Shown one piece after another: positions 34,251 through 38,096 of a stretch of 38,096 bases of DNA. The DNA is from Pseudonocardia bannensis. GTDB lineage: Bacteria > Actinomycetota > Actinomycetes > Mycobacteriales > Pseudonocardiaceae. The notes beneath the pieces were generated by a model, which saw nothing but the letters and a program-made list of their open reading frames with translations, did no database searches and was not told the DNA's origin. Each line of letters starts with the position of its first letter. The stretch's first letter is position 1. The stretch is taken from assembly GCF_012911875.1 (NCBI RefSeq), contig NZ_JAAXKZ010000051.1:1-38096 (forward strand), given 5' to 3'. The position numbers were made by a program, and so were the translations under genes.

Positions 34251-34453
34251 CTCCGGTTCTGCTTGTTGCCGGATCCCTGGTTTTGTTCCTGCTCGGGTGT
34301 TCGGGCAGGCGCAACGCCTACCATCTCGTGCCGACGTCGACAGACCCGACCGAGCGCGCCCATCGGGCGCGCGTGCTGCGGCGTGGATCGTTGAGCTGCC
34401 ATGCGGTGGCCGTACTGTTCGTGATCGCGGCGATCGCCGCAATGCGCCCCTGA
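34247..34453 (+). CDS. Small membrane protein, unknown function (68 aa)
   Basis: Starts at an ATG overlapping the isomerase stop (ATGA). Residues 3-18 are hydrophobic and end in FLLGCSG, which could be either a transmembrane helix or a lipobox, although the usual positive residues before it are missing. A charged middle (STDPTERAHRARVLRRG) leads to a second hydrophobic helix (AVAVLFVIAAIAAM). It is the last gene of the long operon. No family is recognised; the coupling and the clear two-helix pattern support it as real. Confidence 0.7.
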   Translation: MTPVLLVAGSLVLFLLGCSGRRNAYHLVPTSTDPTERAHRARVLRRGSLSCHAVAVLFVIAAIAAMRP

Positions 34454-34820
34454 TATCCCGGACGGGGGCGGTCCTGTCGATGACTGCGCGGAATGGCCCG
34501 CGCCGTCTCAGGCTCGGCCCGGGGTCCACCCGAGGTCCATGTCGATAGCAGCACGGCCCTGACACGCGCCGATGAGCTGCGGCAGGACGACAGGGCCGGC
34601 CTCGGTGCAGGTTGGGTAGTTAACACGGAGGCGCGACGGACCCGGTCACCGTCATCGTGCCTCGACGCGTAGGGCCAACCACCGGGCTCGACCAGTGGCA
34701 CCACTCGAGCCGGGTAGCAGCCGGGGACCGGCGAGGCTCAGGGACCGAGACGTCGGTATCGGTGGCTGACGGCACCAGCACCGCCGAGAACCACGAAGAA
34801 CCAGAAGAGAGGAGGCCGCA
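34454..34820. other. Intergenic region between the two catabolic units
   Basis: No gene is seen. It holds the shared regulatory block (34616-34660) and the leader of the second oxygenase gene with its GAGAGGAGG ribosome site. A transcription end for the long operon is expected in the left part, but only GC-rich partial hairpins without T-runs are visible. Confidence 0.55.
34616..34660 (+). promoter_or_regulatory. Second copy of the putative operator/promoter block
   Basis: GTAGTTAACACGGAGGCGCG (34616-34635) differs from 12058-12077 at one position, and GTCACCG and CATnGTGC recur at the same spacing. The perfect palindrome of the first copy is not preserved; instead GACGG (34635-34639) pairs with CCGTC (34649-34653). 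Located about 160-205 bp before the second oxygenase start. The sequences flanking the block in the two places are otherwise unlike, so conservation is local to the block. Confidence 0.6.
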
Positions 34821-35410
34821 ATGACGATCGGTTACAGCGGCGTCGAGAAGATCGACGACTTGATCGACGCGGATCAGGGTTTGGTCAGCCGGCATGTGTT
34901 CTCGGATCCGGCGATCTATGAGATGGAGCTGCAGCGGATCTTCGCGCGGTGTTGGCAGTTCCTCGGGCACGAGTCGCAGATCCCGCGGGCCGGGGATTTC
35001 GTGAGTGCGTATCTGGGTGAGGACCCGGTGGTGGTGGTCCGGCAGGACGATGGGTCGATCACCGGGTTCTTGAACGTGTGCCGGCATCGTGGGATGCGGA
35101 TCTGCAAGCTGGATGCGGGGAACGCGGCTGGGTTCTCGTGCAGTTATCACGGGTGGGCGTATGACCGGCGGGGCAAGATCGTGGATGTTCCGTTCGGGGA
35201 GATGTATGCGAACGCCCCGTTGGATGAGGGCTGGGCGGCGGTGCCGGTGGCCCAGGTGGCCAGTTACAAGGGATTGATCTTCGGGACGTTCGATCCGGAG
35301 GCGCCGTCGCTGGTGGATTACCTGGGCGATATGGCCTATTACCTGGACGTGTTGGTGGACCGTCGGGAGGGCGGCACCGAGCTGGTCGGCGGCGCCAACA
35401 AGTGGATCAT
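34807..35410 (+). repeat. Oxygenase alpha duplication, copy 2, 5' block
   Basis: 604 bp matching 17862-18465 with one difference (C at 34961). It begins at the ribosome-binding site; upstream of it the two regions are unrelated apart from the distant regulatory block. Confidence 0.95.
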
Positions 35411-36119
35411 GGATTGCAACTGGAAGTACGGCGCGGAGAACTTCGTGCAGGACGGCCACCACGCCTTCTCCTCCCACATCTCCGCGCTGATGGCCGTGCA
35501 GCCCGATGACGCTGAGGTCACGGACTTTCCGGGGGGCTGCACGGTGACGCCCGGTGGCGGCCACGGTGGGGGCTGGTTCGCTGAGCCGACTCTCGACATG
35601 GTCGTCCGCGACGAGGTGCTGCTCAAGTACCACCGGGAGGTCGTGCGGCCGGAGTCGATCCGGCGTCTGGGTGCCGAGCGGGATCCCGTGCACAACATCG
35701 GGGTCGGCACGGTCTTCCCCAACTTCTCGTTCCTGACCGGTGTCCAGACGATCCGGGTGTGGGTGCCGCGCGGTCCGCACCACATGGAGGTGCGGTCCTG
35801 GACGATCGTGGACCGGGACGCGCCGCAGGAGGTCAAGGACGCGCAGTTGCGGTTGGTGCGGACCACGTTCAGTCCCAGCGGGCTGCTGGAGCAGGACGAC
35901 GGCGAGAACTGGTCGATGTGCCAGGACACGCTGCGCGGCTACGTGTCCCGTCAGCTGAGCTCCAACGTGCGGATGGGTCTGGGCAAGCCGATCGACGGCG
36001 ATATGGCGGTTCCTGGCCGGGTGATGCACGGCTGGAACGAGGAGCCGGGCCGCGGCTTCTTCGAGCGCTACCGCCACCTGATGTCCGAGCCGACCTCGCG
36101 GGTCTGGTCAGGCAGGTGA
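34821..36119 (+). CDS. Ring-hydroxylating dioxygenase, alpha subunit, copy 2 (432 aa)
   Basis: Same length and layout as the copy at 17876: Rieske ligands Cys87/His89/Cys107/His110, iron site Asp211, His214, His219 and EQDDGENW. Residues 1-196 are identical to copy 1 and ~308-389 nearly so. Residues ~232-307 differ much more, for example TVTPGGGHGGGWFAEPTLDM against TVRPGGGHGLVAFNGPALEL. The gene is followed 16 bp later by a reductase and not by a beta subunit. It may use the beta subunit encoded at 19212. All catalytic residues are intact, so it is not a pseudogene. A different or broader substrate range from copy 1 is the most economical explanation. Confidence 0.92.
   Translation: MTIGYSGVEKIDDLIDADQGLVSRHVFSDPAIYEMELQRIFARCWQFLGHESQIPRAGDFVSAYLGEDPVVVVRQDDGSITGFLNVCRHRGMRICKLDAGNAAGFSCSYHGWAYDRRGKIVDVPFGEMYANAPLDEGWAAVPVAQVASYKGLIFGTFDPEAPSLVDYLGDMAYYLDVLVDRREGGTELVGGANKWIMDCNWKYGAENFVQDGHHAFSSHISALMAVQPDDAEVTDFPGGCTVTPGGGHGGGWFAEPTLDMVVRDEVLLKYHREVVRPESIRRLGAERDPVHNIGVGTVFPNFSFLTGVQTIRVWVPRGPHHMEVRSWTIVDRDAPQEVKDAQLRLVRTTFSPSGLLEQDDGENWSMCQDTLRGYVSRQLSSNVRMGLGKPIDGDMAVPGRVMHGWNEEPGRGFFERYRHLMSEPTSRVWSGR
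35743..35950 (+). repeat. Oxygenase alpha duplication, copy 2, 3' block
   Basis: 208 bp identical to 18798-19005, at the same 16945-bp offset. First difference after it is T at 35951 versus C at 19006. Confidence 0.92.
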
Positions 36120-36135
36120 GTGCAGAAGGGAAACG

Positions 36136-37245
36136 ATGACCACGATGATCGGGAGACGGTGGGTGGTGAGCCAGCCGGTGCTGAGAGCCCAATCGGCATC
36201 GACGGCGGCCGGCGGTGACCCAAAGTCGCCGAGACCGGGCGCTGAGTCTCCCCCGAGCAAGGGGATGTCAATGAATGTAGAGGCTTCCTGTGTCCTCCCG
36301 AAGAACGCCGACACAGTGAAACTGATCGTCCAGCGGTTGTCCCGCGAGGCCGATGGGGTCGTCTCGGTACTGCTCGCGGATGCCGAGGGCGATGGGTTGC
36401 CGGAGTGGGAGCCCGGCGCGCACATCGATCTGTGCCTGCCTGGTATGACGCGGCAGTACTCCCTGTGTGGGGATCCGTCGGATCGCAGTTGCTACCGCCT
36501 CGGAGTGCTGCTGGAACCCGCGGGCCGTGGAGGCTCCCGGTTCATCCACGAGTCCTTGCAGCCTGGTTATCCGGTCCTCGCCCGCCCGCCGCGCAATCAT
36601 TTCTCCTTCGTTGATGCCGATGAGTACCTGTTCATCGCCGGCGGTATCGGCATCACCCCCCTGCTGCCGATGATCGCGCGCGCGGAGGCCGACGGACGCA
36701 CCTGGCAACTCGTATACGGCGGCCGGACCCGCAGCTCGATGGCTTTCCTCAAACAACTGGTTGCCTATGGCGACAGGGTTCAGGTGGTGCCGCAGGATGA
36801 ACACGGCCTGCTCGACCTGGCTGAGTTGCTCGAGGTCCCGGGCGACAAGCACGTTTATTGCTGTGGGCCGGAACCATTGCTGGCGGCGGTGGAGAGGCTC
36901 TGTTCGAGCTGGCCCAAGGGTCGACTGCACGTCGAACGCTTCACGGCCCCGGCTTTGATGGGCCACATCTCTGAACAGGCAGCCTTCGAAGTCGAGTGCG
37001 CGGAATCAGGCGTAACCGTGATCGTTCGCAGTGAACAGACCATGCTCGCCGCTCTGCTCGAGGCGGGCATTGACCTCAACTTCGACTGCAAGGAGGGGAC
37101 ATGCGGCACGTGCGAGCTCGGCCTCGTCGATGGTGTTGCTGAGCACCGCGACGCTGTGCTCAGCCAAGAGGAACGCGATGCCGGAGAGTTGATCCTTCCC
37201 TGTGTCTCGCGTGCCCGTGGTGCGCGACTGGTCGTTGACGCCTGA
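36136..37245 (+). CDS. VanB/phthalate dioxygenase reductase-type oxidoreductase (369 aa)
   Basis: Single-chain electron donor from NAD(P)H through FMN to a plant-type [2Fe-2S] cluster. The flavin site is RQYSLCGDPSD, the nucleotide site GGIGITPLLPM and later YCCGPEPLL, and the C-terminal ferredoxin domain has CKEGTCGTC plus the fourth Cys in LPCVSRA. Such reductases usually serve two-component oxygenases of the vanillate/phthalate class, not HcaE-type enzymes that use a separate Rieske ferredoxin, so pairing with the copy 2 alpha subunit is unusual. The ATG at 36136 has a clear GAAGGGAAACG site but gives ~45 extra residues; the ATG at 36265 or 36271 would give the family's usual ~320-aa length. 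Composition is less GC-rich than in the long operon. Confidence 0.88.
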   Translation: MTTMIGRRWVVSQPVLRAQSASTAAGGDPKSPRPGAESPPSKGMSMNVEASCVLPKNADTVKLIVQRLSREADGVVSVLLADAEGDGLPEWEPGAHIDLCLPGMTRQYSLCGDPSDRSCYRLGVLLEPAGRGGSRFIHESLQPGYPVLARPPRNHFSFVDADEYLFIAGGIGITPLLPMIARAEADGRTWQLVYGGRTRSSMAFLKQLVAYGDRVQVVPQDEHGLLDLAELLEVPGDKHVYCCGPEPLLAAVERLCSSWPKGRLHVERFTAPALMGHISEQAAFEVECAESGVTVIVRSEQTMLAALLEAGIDLNFDCKEGTCGTCELGLVDGVAEHRDAVLSQEERDAGELILPCVSRARGARLVVDA

Positions 37246-37461
37246 CCATCCGCACCCACACTGCGTGAACCCGCCATCGAGGTGTTCCTCACGACCGGCC
37301 TGACGAACGCCCGGACCGAGGGCACCAACCGGTTGATCAAGCAGGTGAAACGCGCCGCCTGCGGGTTCCGCAACCGGGACAACTACCGGCGCCGAGTACG
37401 GTCTCACTGCACCCGACGCACCCGCCGATTCTCAGCGAGGAAACTGACGGCGCCCGCCTAA
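37246..37461 (+). pseudogene. ISL3-family transposase, C-terminal remnant
   Basis: In-frame translation from about 37261 reads LREPAIEVFLTTGLTNARTE, then GTNRLIKQVKRAACGFRNRD and NYRRRVRSHCTRRTRR, ending at TAA 37459-37461. This is the conserved end of ISL3 (IS204/IS1001/IS1165) transposases, including the catalytic Glu of TNARTEG. The rest of the gene is missing: the reductase stop lies directly before it, so an earlier deletion or rearrangement joined them. Confidence 0.85.
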
Positions 37462-37575
37462 GATCGAAGAGCCTCTTAAGCAGGCCGAGGTGGATGTCGG
37501 CTCACTGTTCGTAGCGGGTGCGCAAGCGCTTGTAGGCATGGAGCCAGGCGAAGCCGCGCTTGACGACCCATCGCT
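37462..37575 (-). pseudogene. IS5-type transposase, C-terminal remnant
   Basis: On the minus strand the sequence reads RWVVKRGFAWLHAYKRLRTR YEQ, a stop (TGA), then ADIHLGLLKRLFD in the same frame. The WVVxRxFAWL...RLRxRYE pattern is the catalytic Glu end of IS5-family transposases. The internal stop and the absence of the upstream part show it is dead. It abuts the ISL3 remnant tail-to-tail. Confidence 0.75.
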
Positions 37576-37969
37576 ATGCCGCTCGGCGTCCGGGCCGGGA
37601 GGTGTTCCCCGCGTTCGCGGGTACTACGGCGGCGGCCCGTTTGGGTCAGACGCCGTGCTGGCTACCCGTGGCGTGCTGCGCTGAGCGTGACGTCGTCGAT
37701 CAGGGCTTCATTGAAGGCCTACGACTGGCTGCGCGGGCAGGCCCGCCTACGTGGGTGCCGGCGCGACAGGTCGGTGTTTGAGTTGGTTTGGGCGCAGATC
37801 CGCCGCAGCGACCTGCTGATCAACGTGCTAGAGCTGGCCTGTACCCCGGGCAGTGTGCTGCGTGGCCTCTCGTGACACGAACTGTGACACGAAGCCGTGT
37901 TAACCCCGGTGGCTGTAGTGGGTGCCGAGGCTGGCTTCGATACTGCTGTCGCTGGCAGATGCCATGTGA
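37576..37969. other. Unassigned stretch between IS remnants and IS21 end
   Basis: A plus-strand frame (37576-37875) is open, but its first half is not protein-like. The last part (RSVFELVWAQIRRSDLLINV, then LELACTPGSVLRGLS) looks more like a genuine protein end, which I do not recognise. GTGACACGA is present twice directly (37872-37880, 37884-37892), the same word found beside the tRNA-Lys gene. Confidence 0.4.
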
Positions 37970-38096
37970 TGTCGGTTCCGGGTGAACTCTGACCCTCGGC
38001 TTCCGGGTGAACGTTGACCCACCTCTGACGATCATGAGGTGTTGAGGGTGGAGGACTGGGCGGAGATCCGCCGGTTGCACCGGTCCGAGCAGATGC
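37970..38096 (+). mobile_element. IS21-family element, left end (cut by window)
   Basis: The end starts TGTCGGTTCCGGGTGAAC. Two direct repeats, TTCCGGGTGAACTCTGACCC (37976-37995) and TTCCGGGTGAACGTTGACCC (38001-38020), 25 bp apart with 18 of 20 matches, are the multiple transposase-binding sites typical of IS21 ends. They are followed by the start of istA. The rest of the element lies beyond the window. Confidence 0.85.
38039..38096 (+). CDS. istA: IstA-type transposase, N-terminal fragment
   Basis: From the GTG at 38039 the frame reads MLRVEDWAEIRRLHRSEQM before the window ends. This matches the start of IS21 IstA proteins, where the segment leads into the helix-turn-helix that binds the element ends. 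The start could also be the TTG at 38042 or GTG at 38048. Only 19 codons are visible, so intactness cannot be judged. Confidence 0.8.
   Translation, partial: MLRVEDWAEIRRLHRSEQM

Noticed and set aside
12202..37245. A cholesterol-catabolic cluster (HsaC/HsaD/Mce4-like)
   Set aside because: No KstD, KshA, HsaA/B, thiolase or acyl-CoA genes are present. The oxygenase is of HcaE/BphA type with a beta subunit and the ring-cleavage enzyme follows the BphC pattern, so an aromatic hydrocarbon route fits better. The Mce and SCP2 genes alone do not prove a sterol substrate.
36136..37245. KshB-type or FAD-type ferredoxin reductase
   Set aside because: The order flavin, nucleotide and C-terminal [2Fe-2S] with RQYSLCG, and the absence of a BphG-like FAD domain, point to the VanB/phthalate dioxygenase reductase group.
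37576..37875. A 99-codon plus-strand gene between IS remnants
   Set aside because: Start lies in the IS5-like remnant border and the first half is not protein-like. The end may be a remnant, but I could not assign it.

Overview
The window is high-GC actinobacterial DNA. A yrbE-mce operon with six Mce genes, frequent GTG/TTG starts, dense 4-bp gene overlaps and Rhodococcus-style aromatic catabolism genes all fit a soil Mycobacteriales or Pseudonocardiales member. The species cannot be fixed from sequence reading alone.

Layout. (1) 1-3521 is chromosomal backbone: a GGDEF protein, a DusB-type tRNA-dihydrouridine synthase and a SodC-like lipoprotein, all on the minus strand, then tRNA-Lys(TTT). 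(2) 3522-5751 is accessory DNA: a 10-bp tandem repeat array touching a decayed IS630-family element, plus non-coding sequence. (3) 5752-10957 (minus) encodes a signalling operon: a kinase-like/AAA/TPR protein of 1126 aa, a histidine kinase of 399 aa and a NarL-type response regulator. Together the first two match the architecture of the giant BphS-type sensor kinases of rhodococci, here split into two overlapping genes, with a BphT-like regulator. (4) 11130-11681 (minus) is a small membrane protein with a His/Cys motif. (5) 12202-34453 (plus) looks like one very long operon of 22 genes. It holds a complete upper and lower meta-cleavage pathway (dihydrodiol dehydrogenase, Rieske ferredoxin, extradiol dioxygenase, C-C hydrolase, acylating aldehyde dehydrogenase, aldolase, hydratase, dioxygenase alpha and beta), an SCP2-like protein, and a complete Mce importer (two YrbE permeases, an MlaF/MceG-like ATPase, six Mce proteins) followed by an MMPL protein, a PpiC-type isomerase and a tiny membrane protein. 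(6) 34821-37245 (plus) is a second unit: a near-duplicate oxygenase alpha subunit and a VanB-type reductase. (7) 37246-38096 is an insertion-sequence scar: an ISL3-type remnant, an opposite-strand IS5-type remnant and the left end of an IS21-family element.

How it may work together. The Mce/YrbE/ATPase complex would import a hydrophobic aromatic substrate across the envelope and the SCP2-like protein may hold it. The ring-hydroxylating dioxygenase makes a cis-dihydrodiol, the SDR makes a catechol, the BphC-like enzyme cleaves it, the BphD-like hydrolase releases an acid plus 2-hydroxypenta-2,4-dienoate, and hydratase, aldolase and aldehyde dehydrogenase convert the latter to pyruvate and acetyl-CoA. 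The BphS/BphT-like system next door is the obvious candidate regulator. A 45-bp sequence block shared by the upstream regions of the two catabolic units (12058-12102 and 34616-34660) is the likely common control site.

Main points of interest: fusion of a complete hydrophobic-aromatic degradation pathway with a complete Mce transporter in one transcription unit; the mosaic duplication of the oxygenase alpha gene, whose 5' and part of whose 3' sequence are identical while the region encoding the putative substrate pocket differs; the shared promoter block; and the split BphS-like sensor. All functional statements are homology-based readings made without database searches.
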